DNA from: Blastomussa wellsi
Taxonomy: Eukaryota > Cnidaria > Anthozoa > Scleractinia > Plerogyridae
DNA length: 64,000 bases
NCBI GenBank assembly: GCA_947652115.1
Contig: OX393574.1
Coordinates: 12,317,900 to 12,381,899, forward strand
Direction of reading: 5' to 3'
The position numbers and the translations under genes are program-made. This document shows positions 21,168-32,848 of this stretch, piece after piece. How positions within the stretch are numbered: the stretch's first letter is position 1; the number at the start of each line of letters is the position of its first letter. Under the pieces are notes generated by a model that was given only the letters and a program-made list of their open reading frames with translations, ran no database searches and was not told the origin of the DNA.

Positions 21168-22806
21168 TGTTATCATGTGCAAGTATTTAACTCCAATGTA
21201 ATTCAAACTGAAGATTTGCTCATTAACAAGATATTTGGATCATCGTCTTTCAGTCTCTTTGCCTTCGTCAGTCTTTTTGTTCCGAAAGAGAAAATACTGA
21301 AAGAGATATGCTCAACATTAATGAGTGATTCGTTTACCCAGCTTAACTATTTACGCAGCTTTCATCACGGCGTTTAATATATTAATAAATAAAAAGGACG
21401 AATTTTTTCCGTTGTTTTTTAATGTCTTAATATATAAAGGCCCATTATGGTCGTTAGCGGGCAACTTTTTTTCACAATAAGATAGCATTTAAATTTGAAG
21501 TTCTAACTCGTATATTAATTATACAATTTTATTTAATCCGGTTTTGATTTGATTTGTGCTTTCAAAGGCCATTTTATCTGTAATCAGGTTAGAAAATTAA
21601 AATCCAAACTTACTATTTATTAAATTTGTTGATCTGTGTCACTGACTTTGGTCGCAATTGAAAACAAAACTGTTACTGAACCATTGGGTGACTGAATATG
21701 ACTGAATAAATTTCAAACATATCTTTCTGGGTGCGTGGCAAAGATAACAAGTCAAGATGCCTGGCAGTCACATTCGATAAAACGCCTCCTTTTCAAAGAT
21801 TAATTTAGGAAGCTTATGCGACCAGAGTTTTTGTAATATACACTAATGGGTTTTCAGGGAAGTTAAATATTAACTGTTGAAAAACTCGCAAATTTAGGAT
21901 TCGATATGTTATTGTTTTCGTTCGACACGCGAATTCTCTGTGACGTCATAAAAGTTACAAATGCTGTATTTTCCAGGCATCAGTATCACTGGCAACTGGG
22001 GAATATGTTTGTTCCAGCACACTATTAATTCTGAGAAAGCCTACACAAACGAATGGTGTAAATTAGGTGTTTGATATTCTGTTTACCTTTAATTTCATGA
22101 AATTAAAAATTCAACACGTTTCTACCGACGGAATTTGTGTACGTGCTTTGCGTAAGCCTCTCATGGGACGCTTAAAGTAGCCACGTCACATTTTGTGCAT
22201 TTTGAAAATTTTCGCAATTTAATTAGGCTAAATTTTTCAAATGCGTCAATTGCAATCCGTCTCAATCTTCTCCAACCTTGATCATCCTTGCTCCTTATGG
22301 TTTAGAATCCAATTTTTGCTATTTTTCGTATATTAAAACTCTTAGTTTTAGGTTTCCTACATTTGAAGGGTAATTTGTTTCGTGGCAAAAATGACTTAAA
22401 ATATCGGGACGTAGCTTTTTAAATATATCCCTTTCCAGAGCCACATATGTAATTAGCCAATCACAGATTCTCTATTATACGTTAAAAGCGTTGTATTGTA
22501 CGGAGATTTTTATTGGCTTCAAGAAGACTTCCGTCAGTGCAGGGACTAAAGTAAGATTACATACAGACAAACAAAAAAATAATTGAAATTGAGAAATGAT
22601 CATCGCAGTGAATTTCCAATTTAAGCAGTTTGAATAAAGAAGCCTGAATAATTAAGGCTGCATAGTAGAACTTGTCTATTGGTACTAGTAAAGTCATTTT
22701 AACAAATTAAAGGGAGATCGTTACTCTACTTTTCCATTAATTATATAACATTATTATACATCAAAATCCATTATTGTCAATAGATGCATTTTTTATTAAT
22801 TTAATT
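21168..22806. other. Receptor upstream region within copy A
   Basis: No second gene is seen. The part 21240-22130 has a decayed relative at 36480-37560 (shared words TTTTGTTCCGAAAGAGA and AAAACGCCTCC), so it is receptor-linked flank DNA. A possible promoter is not pinned to a box. Confidence 0.55.
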
Positions 22807-22809
22807 AAT

Positions 22810-23115
22810 TATCCAAATTTAAAATAAATTGGACAGTTTTTGCTCAAACTGTCCAATTTAAGAAAAATCTGGATACCTTCCATAACCCAATCAATTGCAT
22901 TGTCAAGAAAAACTAGTTTGGAGGGCGAAACATTTGTCATGTTCATATATTTTTGGATGCTATATAATTAATAGGTAACAGGACTACATGCTTGTCCAAT
23001 TTGGAAATAATTGGATTCAAAAAATTCCTCGAACTGTCAAATTGGACTCGGCCATCCTCGGAACTTTTTCTAATCCAATTAATTTTAAATTGGAAAGCAT
23101 GTAGTCCTATTACAT
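22810..23115. repeat. Two nested foldbacks (copy A form)
   Basis: AAATTGGACAGTTTTTGC is followed by its inverse at 22824-22862. Then 22972-23115 has arms starting GTAACAGGACTACATGC and ending GCATGTAGTCCTATTAC. The apex is about 22 bp shorter than in copy B. MITE-like, no coding capacity. Confidence 0.75.
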
Positions 23116-23427
23116 ATACTTATAGTGTGAAGATTGTTTTTTTTTGTTTTTGGCTTTTCGAACTGATGATGAAAAGTGAATGAAATGAATGGAAACCAGA
23201 GGGGATAAAATTTGGCGCTTTTCTTTAAAGACAGTGCCAGGCAACGGGTGAATCAAGTGTCAATCAAGTCGTTGCTAAGAAAGACGTAACCCAATACTTT
23301 GTTTTTATGGAAAGTTAATTTTAAATGTTACCTTAAGACAGAAGTATAGATGTTCTTCTGTTTTAGGTAAACAGATGAGATTTTAAAACAACAGAATCTT
23401 AAATCCTAAATTTGTGTCGTCCTTAAC

Positions 23428-24014
23428 AGCTGATATTGGCCTTGTCAGTTTCGGAGGAAAAGAAGAAACGAACATTATAAAGATCTTTCAGTGAAGATTT
23501 CTTTACGATGGTAGGTAGATCATATATTTCGCCATTAATTTTAATTAAAATCTAGTTTCAACAGGAACAAAATGTCTGTTTTTAATTAAAACTGAAGTCA
23601 GTAACACAGAAAAGAGCCATTTAGTTTACATTTCAAGCAAACAAAAAACAAATTTAGGAAAATGTATAATTGACATCAGAATTAGAACTTCGATTTTAAT
23701 TGTTAGCATATTACGATAAAATTGCACGCGAACACTCTTTTCCATTTAATTTCGATTTTCGACCTTATTGTATTTACCTGTTTTAAACTGTTATGAAAAA
23801 ACTTAATGGATTGTTTGAGTACAGAGTCACTTAGTTTTCGCTGATATTGGCCTTGTCAGTTTCGGAGGAAAAGAAGTAGCGAACATTAAGCCAACGTAAA
23901 GATCTTAACATAAACTTTCAGTGAAGATTTCTATATGATGGTAGTTATATCATATGTTTCGCTATTAATTTCATTTTAAATCTAGTTATTAGTTTCCGTT
24001 TTGAATTAAAACTT
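23428..24014. repeat. 411-bp direct repeat, 1.4 units (copy A)
   Basis: Units start GCTGATATTGGCCTTGTCAG at about 23428 and 23839. The second unit is cut by the junction to copy B. Two further units occur at 28478 and 28900. These repeats are positioned to mediate unequal crossing-over. Confidence 0.8.
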
Positions 24015-24362
24015 TTAAACTTTTATTTTGCCATGCGGAAACTCGTTTCCAAACATTTCAACTCGAGGCTCGGGGCACGAAATCTATTATCTATAGCCAA
24101 TATGGCCGCCACGCGAATAAGGCGGATAGAAAGGAAGGGTGTAATTTAAGCGTTTTATATTTTATTTACCTCTTATTTGATGAAGTTAGAAATTCAACAC
24201 ACGTTCTACAACGGAAACCGTGCGTACCCTGCGTAACAGATCGCACGACACGCAAAATCTTTTCAGTGCTACGAACGCAGCCAATCAGGTACTTTAATTT
24301 TTTGTTCGCTCAGTCCCTGGGGAAGATTGTCTTGCAAACCGAACTATCGGGCAAATTTCTTT

Positions 24363-24791
24363 TCAAATAGCTAAATTTATGTTCAATTACCATAACCAAT
24401 TCCCGCCTCCGATCGATGTTTCTCAATTTGTTCCCAACAAGTAGTCAAGTACGCAGTTATGACACTAGATCAGCCAGTTGCTGTCGATCACATCACTGTC
24501 GTACAAATCTTAAGCAGTTTTCGATACTCTACCAAGGTCCTAAAATTTGGAATTCTCTGCCAAGGTCCATCACTAGTTCAACAAGCTTTCCTACTTTTAG
24601 AAAAAGATGATCGAATTTTTAATGAAATGATTCTGAACTGACCTGGCTGCACTTTCACAGCCTAATTTTCAAATATATTGATATTAGCCTGGTGGTTTCT
24701 TGGAGGTCTCCTCGCCTTACCAATCCCGCTCCAATTGTAACATAATAGTCCTTCACAATGTGGCGAATAAACAACAACAACAACAACAACC
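24363..24791 (+). mobile_element. Non-LTR retrotransposon 3' end (copy B)
   Basis: The frame 24416-24610 reads like a LINE reverse transcriptase C-terminus (YDTRSA, then GPKIWNSLPRSITSSTSF, then FRKR). Compared with copy A it has lost about 20 bp of 3' UTR (the CCGAGGTGGCC part) and has an AAC-repeat tail in place of a GAT tail. Confidence 0.82.
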
Positions 24792-25265
24792 ACATCGATT
24801 CAAGATTTTACAGTTTTACTCTCTTAGAAGGGAATAACGTCTACCGAGAATTTCCTTCTGTGATGCAAAATAGTCATTTAATTCGGTGCACTCTTCTAGC
24901 CAGAAACGTGGACACAAAATCTCCTTGAAATTCGCATCTGCCAGTAACTGACAATTACGTTCTCAATATTCGTGAAATGTTTTGCAATAATCGAAGAAGA
25001 GAAAATCTTAAAAAGTAGTGACCTGCGCGACCTTTAGAAATGAAAAATTTTTCCGCGATAAATTTAGAAGTTTCTTATAAACAGGAAAATTGAAAACAGT
25101 GCCTGTCGAAATATAGTGAAATATGGTTCCGAGGGAATATAAATTTATTCCAGTGAATTGTTACCAGAAAAAGTTAAGATTTCTCAATTTTAAGTTTATG
25201 CGGCCACACGCTCTCTGCAGAAACTTTCTTATTCACTGCAAAACAAAATGTGCTCAAAATGTTTG

Positions 25266-26210
25266 TTAGCTGCAGCCTAGAAAACTTCGCAGCTGTGTTA
25301 ATATGTCGTTCATTGCGTGCCTCACTCCGTTAATCTTCCAACAATAAAGAATCGGGTTCAGAGCTGAGTTTAAGAATACCAGTGTTATTGTCGGTCTGAC
25401 AACAAGGTTAAATGAGGAAAAAGGACCCTTGGAAAGGGCAATAGCGACGACTACACCGTAAGGTAGATAACAAGCTACTAGAGCTAACTGGACATACAGT
25501 GCTGTGGACACGGTTTTTCTGTATCTTGCTATATTCATATGGTCCATTCTCCCTTCATTCGGTCGTCCTTGCTGAACATTCATGTCTTGCATTGCATTGC
25601 GATGATGGCGAAGTGCCAGATAGATCTTTAAGTAAGAGAAACCTGCCGTTGCTAGAGAAGAATAAATCACTATAGAAATTACCCTTGAAATTAAAAGGTA
25701 ACTCCAAAACCTCCTTAAGCTGTTGGTGGAAATGTTAACTAACCAAATTGAAATCACTATCGCGAGAGTTCGCTTCCAAGTTACTGTTTGTCTATATCCT
25801 AATCTCAAACGGAAAGCAAGAAGTCTGTCCACACTTATCGCAGTCAGGGTAAACAAAGACACTCCACTGAAAGTCGAACCAGCGATTTCGTTGATGCCCA
25901 TAACAGTGTAACAAAGTTGCGTTTGTTGATTTTTTGGAGATATCAACTGAATGACAAATAGAGGTTGTGCTAATACACCAACACAAAGATCCGTAACTGC
26001 TAGACACTGGAACATGAGTTTCGTCGGTGGATGAAGGGAAGTCTCCCTTCGAAGAGCAAACAGGATCAAAATATTTCCTATAGTTGCAGTTATGGCGAGA
26101 AGAACATTTAAAGCCGCTAGTGCGTGTACAAATTGATTTCCATACGTTGACGATGTGCAAACCATTGCTTGTATTTTTTCGTAGATTCTATCATGGGTGA
26201 AGTTCGCCAT
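25266..26210 (-). CDS. Class A GPCR, family II, duplicate B (314 aa)
   Basis: Start chosen at 26210 (MANFTHDRIYEK), as for its twin. All seven TMs and motifs match duplicate A. In 327-residue numbering from the upstream ATG, differences from A are I4L, T55A, L119I, S126T, V143L, G149R, V164I and I175T. None fall in the last 152 residues. V143L changes VDRV to VDRL, the form common in the family, and G149R adds charge in ICL2. Both copies look intact, with the same flanks, so they probably share regulation. Ligand unknown. Confidence 0.92.
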   Translation of the reverse strand: MANFTHDRIYEKIQAMVCTSSTYGNQFVHALAALNVLLAITATIGNILILFALRRETSLHPPTKLMFQCLAVTDLCVGVLAQPLFVIQLISPKNQQTQLCYTVMGINEIAGSTFSGVSLFTLTAISVDRLLAFRLRLGYRQTVTWKRTLAIVISIWLVNISTNSLRRFWSYLLISRVISIVIYSSLATAGFSYLKIYLALRHHRNAMQDMNVQQGRPNEGRMDHMNIARYRKTVSTALYVQLALVACYLPYGVVVAIALSKGPFSSFNLVVRPTITLVFLNSALNPILYCWKINGVRHAMNDILTQLRSFLGCS

Positions 26211-27850
26211 TGTTATCATGTGCAAGTATTTAACTCCAAGGTAATTCAAACTGAAGATTTGCTCATTAACAAGATATTTGGATCATCGTCTTTCAGTCTC
26301 TTTGCCTTCGTCAGTCTTTTTGTTCCGAAAGAGAAAATACTGAAAGAGATATGCTCAACATTAATGAGTGATTCGTTTACCCAGCTTAACTATTTACGCA
26401 GCTTTCATCACGGCGTTTAATATATTAATAAATAAAAAGGACGAATTTTTTCCGTTGTTTTTTAATGTCTTAATATATAAAGGCCCATTATGGTCGTTAG
26501 CGGGCAACTTTTTTTCACAATAAGATAGCATTTAAATTTGAAGTTCTAACTCGTATATTAATTATATAATTTTATTTAATCCGGTTTTGATTTGATTTGT
26601 GCTTTCAATGGCCATTTTATCTGTAATCAGGTTAGAAAATTAAAATCCAAACTTACTATTTATTAAATTTGTTGATCTGTGTCACTGACTTTGGTCGCAA
26701 TTGAAAACAAAACTGTTACTGAACCATTGGGTGACTGAATAAATTTCAAACATATCTTTCTGGGTGCGTGGCAAAGATAACAAGTCAAGATGCCTGACAG
26801 TCATATTCGATAAAACGCCTCCATTTCAAAGATTAATTTAGGAAGCTTATTCGACCAGAGTTTTTGTAATATACACTAATGGGTTTTCAGGGAAGTTAAA
26901 TATTAACTGTTGAAAAACTCGCAAATTTAGGATTCGATATGTTATTGTTTTCATTCGACACGCGAATTCTCTGTGACGTCATAAAAGTTGCACATGCTGT
27001 ATTTTCCAGGAATCAGTATCACTAGCAACTGGGGAATATGTTTGTTCCAGCACACTATTAATTCTGAGAAAGCCTAGACAAACGAATGGTGTACATTAGG
27101 TGTTTGATATTCTGTTTACCTTTAATTTCATGAAATTAAAAATTCAACACGTTTCTACCGACGGAAACTGTGTACGTGCTTTGCATTAGCCTCGCATGGG
27201 ACGCTTAAAGTAGCCACGTCACATTTTGTGCATTTTGAAAATTTTCGCAATTTAATTAGGCTAAATTTTTCAAATGCGTCAATTCCAATCCGTCTCAATC
27301 TTCTCCAACCTTGATCATCCTTGCTCCTTATGGTTTAGAATCAAATTTTCGCTATTTTTCGTATATTAAAACTCTTAGTTTTAGGTTTCCTACATTTGAA
27401 GGGTAATTTGTTTCGTGGCAAAAATGACTTAAAATATCGGGACGTAGCTTTTTAAATATATCCCTTTCCAGAGCCACATATATAATTAGCCAATCGCAGA
27501 TTCTCTATTATACGTTAAAGGCGTTGTATTGTACGGAGATTTTTATTGGCTTCAAGAAGACTTCCGTCAGTGCAGGGACTAAAGTAAGATTACATACAGA
27601 CAAACAAAAAAATAATTGAAATCGAGAAATGATCATCGCAGTGAATTTCCAATTTAAGCAGTTTGAATAAAGAAGCCTGAATAATCAAGGCTGCATAGTA
27701 GAACTTGTCTATTGGTGCTAGTAAAGTCATTTTAACAAATTAAAGGGAGATCATTACTCTACTTTTCCATTAATTATATAACACTATTATACATCAAAAT
27801 CCATTATTGTCAATAGATTCATTTTCAAGTTTTTATTAATTTAATTAATT
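26211..27850. other. Receptor upstream region within copy B
   Basis: Near-identical to 21168-22806 with scattered substitutions and a 10-bp deletion (ATATGACTGA) near 26740. I see no gene in it. Confidence 0.6.
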
Positions 27851-27852
27851 AT

Positions 27853-28165
27853 CCAAATTTAAAATAAATTGGACAGTTTTTGCTCAAACTGTCCAATTTA
27901 AGAAAAATCTGGATACCTTCCATAAACCAATCAATTGCATTGTCAAGAAAAACTAGTTTGGAGGGCGAAACATTTGCTATTTTGGATGCTATATAATTAA
28001 TAGGTAACAGGACTACATCCTTGTCCAATTTGGAAATTATTGGATTCAAAAAATTCCTCGAACTGTCAAATTGGACTCGGCCTACGGCCTCGTCCAATTT
28101 CGCAGTCCTCGGAACTTTTTCTAATCCAATTATTTTCAAATTGGACAAGGATGTAGTCCTATTAC
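27853..28165. repeat. Two foldbacks (copy B form, complete apex)
   Basis: 27866-27902 forms a hairpin around GGACAGTTTTTGCTC. 28007-28165 is a longer palindrome with arms of about 75 bp starting GGTAACAGGACTACATCC and ending in its inverse. The 99-aa ORF across it on the minus strand is a product of the arms. Confidence 0.78.
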
Positions 28166-28477
28166 CTATACTTATAGTGTGAAGATTGTTTTTTTGTTTT
28201 TGGCTTTTCGAACTGATGATGAAAAGTGAATGAAATGAATGGAAACCAGAGGGGGTAAAATTTGGCGCTTTTCTTTAAAGACAGTGCCAGGCAACGGGTG
28301 AATCAAGTGTCAATCAAGTCGTTGCTAAGAAAGACGTAACCCAATACTTTGTTTTTATGGAAAGTTAATTTTAAATGTTACCTTAAGACAGAAGCACGGA
28401 TGTTCTTCTGTTTTAGGTAAACATATGAGATTTTAAAACAACAGAATCTTAAATCCTAAATTTGTGTCGTCCTTAAC

Positions 28478-29280
28478 AGCTGATATTGGCCTTGTCAGTT
28501 ACGGAGGAAAAGAAGTAACGAATATCAAGCCAACACATATAAAGATCTTTCAGTGAAGATTTCTACATGATGGTAGTTAGATCATATATTTCGCCATTAA
28601 TTTTATTAAAATCTAGTTCCAATAGGAACAAAATTTCTGTTTTAATTAAAACTGAAGTCAGTGACACAGAAAAGAACCATTTAGTTTACATTTCAAGCAA
28701 ACAAAAAACAAATTTATGAAAATGTATAATTGACATCAGAATTAGAACTTCGATTTTAATTGTTAGCATATTGCGATAAAATTGCACGCGAACACTCTTT
28801 TCCATTTAATTTAGATTTTCGACCTTATTGCATTTACCTGTTTTAAACTGTTATGAAAAAAACTTAATGGATTGTTTGAGTACATAGTCACTTAGTTTTC
28901 GCTGATATTGGCCTTGTCAGTTTCGGAGGAAAAGAAGCAACAAACATTAAGCCAACATAAAGGTCCTAACATAAAGATCTTTCAGTGAAGATTTCTATAT
29001 GATGGTAGTTATATCATATGTTTCGCTATTAATTTCATTTTAAATCTAGTTATTCGTTTCCGTTTTGAATTAAAACTGAAGTCCGTGACACAGAAAAGAT
29101 CCATTTAGTTTACATTTTAAGCAAACAAAAAACACATTTAGGAAAATGTATAATTGACATCAGAACACAGCACGCAAGACACTGGCTCTTTTCCATATAA
29201 TGACGACGTTCGACCTCATTGTATTTAACTTTTTTAATCTGTTATGAAAAAACTTAATGGTTTGTTTGAGCATATAGTCA
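28478..29280. repeat. 411-bp type direct repeat, two units (copy B and beyond)
   Basis: Units begin at 28478 and 28900 with GATATTGGCCTTGTCAG. The second continues past the duplication end to about 29280 with its own differences (a CGCAAGACACTGGCTC insert). It leads up to the plus-strand receptor. Confidence 0.75.
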
Positions 29281-29581
29281 ATTCGTATTTTTCAATTAAA
29301 CGCCGTGCCATTCATCGCGACAGCTGGGTACAATATAAACCGTGTAAATATATAAAAGCATATGTTTTTCAATACTGGTCATTTCTCTTCCGGAGCAAAA
29401 ACGTGACGAGAAAAAACGGTAAAGCACATATCTGATATGTTATATGATATGTGATATGATATATGATATATGACAAACTACATGTCCTCTTTACAATATC
29501 ACGTACAGTAGGTTCGGACGTCAGCATACAAAGGGCGCCACTGGCGGCTCTTGAAGTTTTACCCTGTGAAGATCTAGAAAA
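29281..29581 (+). other. Upstream region of the 29.6-kb receptor
   Basis: It holds an imperfect GATATAT run (about 29430-29475) and no clear TATA box at a fixed distance. No gene. Confidence 0.5.
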
Positions 29582-30505
29582 ATGCGAAACTTTACCAAGG
29601 GAGGAATCTATGACAAAATACAAGCAGTCGCCTGTACATCCTCCCTATACGGAAATGACTACATACACTCGCTAGCAGCTTTCAACGTTCTTCTCGCCAT
29701 AACTGCATCTCTTGGAAATTCCCTGATCCTTTTTGCTCTTCGAAAGGAAACTTCCCTTCATCTGCCGTCGAAACTCATGTTCCAATGTCTAGCAGTTACG
29801 GATCTTTGTGTTGGTGTCTTTGCACAGCCTTTATTTGTCATCCAGTTAATGTCCATATCATACAAACGAGTCCAACTTTGTTACACTGCTGTAAGCATTA
29901 GCGAAATCGCTAGTTCAAGTTTCACTGGTGTTTCTTTGTTAACATTAACTGGGCTAAGCGTGGACAGACTTCTTGCTCTCCGTTTGGTATCAAGATACAG
30001 ACAAACGATAACACTGAGGCGAATGCGTGTAATGGTGATTTTCTTTTGGATTGTAAGCATTGCCATGTGTACTTTGCGACGGTTCTGGAAGCATGTTTTA
30101 ATCTCCAATGTAGTTTCTGTGATCATTTATTCTTTGTTAGCTATCTCAGCTTTTTCTTACTTAAAGATCTATCTGAAACTTCGCCGTCATAACGTCACTT
30201 CGACACAAGACATTGCTCAGCAAGGAAAACAGATTGGAAGAAGAAAAATTAACATAACACGATACCGAAAGACAGTATCCACTGCACTGTATGTTCAGTT
30301 AGCTCTAGTAACTTGTTATCTTCCTTATGCTATAGTCGTCGCCATGGCGCATACCAGAGGCTATTTGCCATCGTTTAATCTTGCAGTAAGAGTAACAATA
30401 ACTCTTGTATTATTAAACTCATCTCTTAACCCGATTCTTTACTGCTGGAAAATCAGAAGTGTGAGACAAGCAGCGAAGGTCATATTAACACAGCTATGCA
30501 CTTAG
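29582..30505 (+). CDS. Class A GPCR, family II, plus-strand member (307 aa)
   Basis: The start MRNFTKGG matches the family N-terminus, with an NFT glycosylation site and the conserved extracellular cysteine (AVACTSS). Landmarks: SLGN46 in TM1, LAVTD in TM2, C100 at the TM3 top (QLCYTA), VDRLLAL in place of DRY, FWIV in TM4, a TM5 without proline, CYLP in TM6 and NPILY in TM7. The C-terminus is short (LTQLCT). ICL3 is basic (GRRKINITRYRK). It is inverted relative to its neighbours at 25.3 and 32.8 kb, so the cluster was not built by direct tandem duplication alone. Ligand unknown. Confidence 0.92.
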   Translation: MRNFTKGGIYDKIQAVACTSSLYGNDYIHSLAAFNVLLAITASLGNSLILFALRKETSLHLPSKLMFQCLAVTDLCVGVFAQPLFVIQLMSISYKRVQLCYTAVSISEIASSSFTGVSLLTLTGLSVDRLLALRLVSRYRQTITLRRMRVMVIFFWIVSIAMCTLRRFWKHVLISNVVSVIIYSLLAISAFSYLKIYLKLRRHNVTSTQDIAQQGKQIGRRKINITRYRKTVSTALYVQLALVTCYLPYAIVVAMAHTRGYLPSFNLAVRVTITLVLLNSSLNPILYCWKIRSVRQAAKVILTQLCT

Positions 30506-31121
30506 TTCCTTTAACTCGAGCTGACTTAGAAATATTTTGAACACATTTTAACACAGTCTCAGTTCCAGAGTAAGTAAGCATAGTTTGAAGAAAATTTAAA
30601 CTTAAACTTTAAACTATATTTACAGAAGTTATAAGGAGTGGTAATTAAGGAAAATTATTAAAGACTAACCAGGTGATCTTTTGCCTTTTAAGCCTAAAGT
30701 TTTCAAATTTGTCAAAATACAATCCTTCTTAATCTTCCTCATTGAAAGATATCCCTGTTTCTTTAAAGTTTATTGTGAACTCTTTGGAGTGTTACTGCTT
30801 TGGGAAACTATTATTTCAAGTTTTCATGATCATTTAATGTGAAGGCAATTTTCGACATTACCAAAGATGGCTTCATTAAAGGTGATTCAGTGCGTAGTGG
30901 TCAAACTCCGTGGTCAGTAACAATAGCTCACGGGTCAAGATTTGCCAAGTACGTTTGCAAGAATTCATTCATGTCTTTTCCTTTTTTTAAAATAACAACT
31001 AGCTATAACCCAAGAATGATCTAATATTCCAAAATTATTTCTAATGTTAAAACAGGCTTTCTATTCCCGTTATTTCGGTTTGTAGTACTAAATACTTATT
31101 AACCGAGGGTGAGGTCTTTAC
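30506..31121. other. Intergenic, downstream of the 29.6-kb receptor
   Basis: No gene or clear repeat is seen. Confidence 0.55.
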
Positions 31122-31204
31122 GGGAAAATCTGAAACTGAGGCCTTGCCGTATTGACCGAGCGATAGCGAGGTCAATATAGTTAGGCCGAGGTTTGAGATT
31201 TTCT
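31122..31204. repeat. Foldback hairpin with a second inner palindrome
   Basis: GAAAATCTGAAACTGAGGCC is inverted as GGCCGAGGTTTGAGATTTTC, with an inner TTGACCGAGCGATAGCGAGG stem. MITE-like; just downstream, near 31430, is the phrase TAGCCAATCAGAGCGCGCG. Confidence 0.7.
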
Positions 31205-32600
31205 CTTAAATTTGTTCAAACCGCTAACGTCCATTGCAAATAAACTAACGCGTATTCCGTCAAAAATATATTTAAATGGTTACCAAGCATGTACCGTAGT
31301 AAAAAGTAAACCCAAAAAATAATTTGATTAATTTGCTCTCGGAACGGAACCTGTGCTGTGAGCTCGACTGCGAGCCGGGTTTCGTCTCGTAATCGGCCCG
31401 TGGGTATTATGGGAGAATAATTCCCTAACACTTAGCCAATCAGAGCGCGCGTTATATCGGCGATAAGCACTAGCCGTATAAAAAAGGATTTATAGCAGCA
31501 CTATAAACAATATTGAGCACTTGAAAAGACTTTTCGGATTTTTAATAATACGGCATTAAGAGGATGACTAAAGTAGTTTCTCTCACACAGGAAATGCCTC
31601 CTTGAACATCAAGGTGACTGAAAATTATGACGTAAATTATTGTCAGTAAGAAGCTGGAACCATAATTAGTTAAAGCAATTTTTCTGAGCCACAAATGTAC
31701 AAGGGAAAAACTTGAAAAAGTAAGGTTGACGTTTTCAAGTTGAGATCTAAATCTCCTGATGGGATCACTGTGATATCACGCATTTTATAGCTTAATTACA
31801 ATGACATAGTAATTTTAACAAGACTTGGCCACTATTTGTAGATTTCCGATGCTGTAAATACGTTTCGTTTCGTGACAAAACTGTCGCTGGTTTTTCTGTG
31901 TGCGAGCCTTGATCTAACCGATTTTTAAGAATTAAAGTTAATAGAGGGCTAATCGATATTTACATTGATTTTTTCCCTCAAAATTAAAATACTGATTGAG
32001 AACAAGTGCAATTTGCGTAAACGTGGATGTGCCGTCACGGACAAGCGACGCGGATCTATCAGTCAATCAACACAAAAAAGTTAACTTAATTTACAGCATA
32101 ATATATTACTATAAAAAAGGTAACATTTACTCAGAATAACTAAACAGACTAAAGAGCTAATCTAGCTGAGTGAAATTAATATAAATATCATCGGTATAGG
32201 ATAATAATACGGATAACCAACCTTCCAAAAAGATCGAAAATGGCTGGCCGAAATCTAACCTATACTTTGATGTGGTGCAGTGTGTTAAATATCTCAAACA
32301 ACGTGATTTCTTATTATTACATCTGTGGATGAAATATGGAATGCTAGTTTGTGATTGGTAAATAAACTCCATTGAGTGATATTCATGTGATATTATTTAT
32401 TTTACTGTACTTGGCTTGTGTGACCATTCAAATGGGCGCTATTGAGCAGTACTAACTTAAAGATAATCTGGTTAATTTTATACCGTACAAGGTGGTTTAA
32501 ATCTTTCAATCCAGCAGAAAGAAGACTGTAACCATTTAATTGAAGCTACTGCGGTTATGCTATTATGGTATTATTTTGAGAATCTTTTGAGTGTTCACAA
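31205..32600. other. Intergenic stretch
   Basis: I see no coding signal beyond short ORFs. Confidence 0.55.
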
Positions 32601-32602
32601 CG

Positions 32603-32795
32603 TATTCGGCTTCAAAGCTTTGTTTAACTTAAAAAAACCTTATGACTAGGGTTACAATTGCTGCAAAATATTACGTATAATTTACGTATTTCAAGGAGCA
32701 GTATTCCGCTTGAAAGCTTTGTTTAAATTAAAAAACCTTACTACTAGAGTTACAATTGCTGCAGAACATTACGTATTTCAAGAAGCAGTTCTTCC
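32603..32795. repeat. Direct duplication of about 100 bp
   Basis: CAAAGCTTTGTTTAACTT with a following TTACAATTGCTGCA word repeats as GAAAGCTTTGTTTAAATT and TTACAATTGCTGCA about 100 bp later, immediately 3' of the minus-strand receptor. Confidence 0.7.
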
Positions 32796-32848
32796 ACATT
32801 TGTCTTCGTTATCGTTCCTAAAGTTGTTAGAATTAAGACTTATCTCTC

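Larger units (their letters stand above)
18921..24014. repeat. Tandem segmental duplication, copy A (about 5.09 kb)
   Basis: From AACTTTTATTTTGCCATG at about 18922 to the second GATATTGGCC unit at 24014, this block is repeated directly and immediately by copy B. It contains a receptor gene, a LINE 3' end, two foldbacks and part of a 411-bp repeat. Offsets against copy B vary from 5,095 at the left through 5,043 in the gene to 5,064 at the right, from small indels. Confidence 0.93.
24015..29078. repeat. Tandem segmental duplication, copy B (about 5.06 kb)
   Basis: Direct repeat of 18921-24014, joined head to tail at about 24010-24020 where GAATTAAAACTT runs into TTAAACTTTTATTTTGCC. At the matching right end (29067-29080) copy B instead continues GAATTAAAACTGAAGTC, which marks the break point. 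Confidence 0.93.

Noticed and set aside
20223..21206. 327-aa form of the receptor starting at 21206
   Set aside because: The extra 13 residues have no counterpart in other members, while MANFT at 21167 matches the family start.
27849..28148. 99-aa protein on the minus strand
   Set aside because: It lies wholly in a foldback with inverted arms, and the matching copy-A region does not keep the frame.
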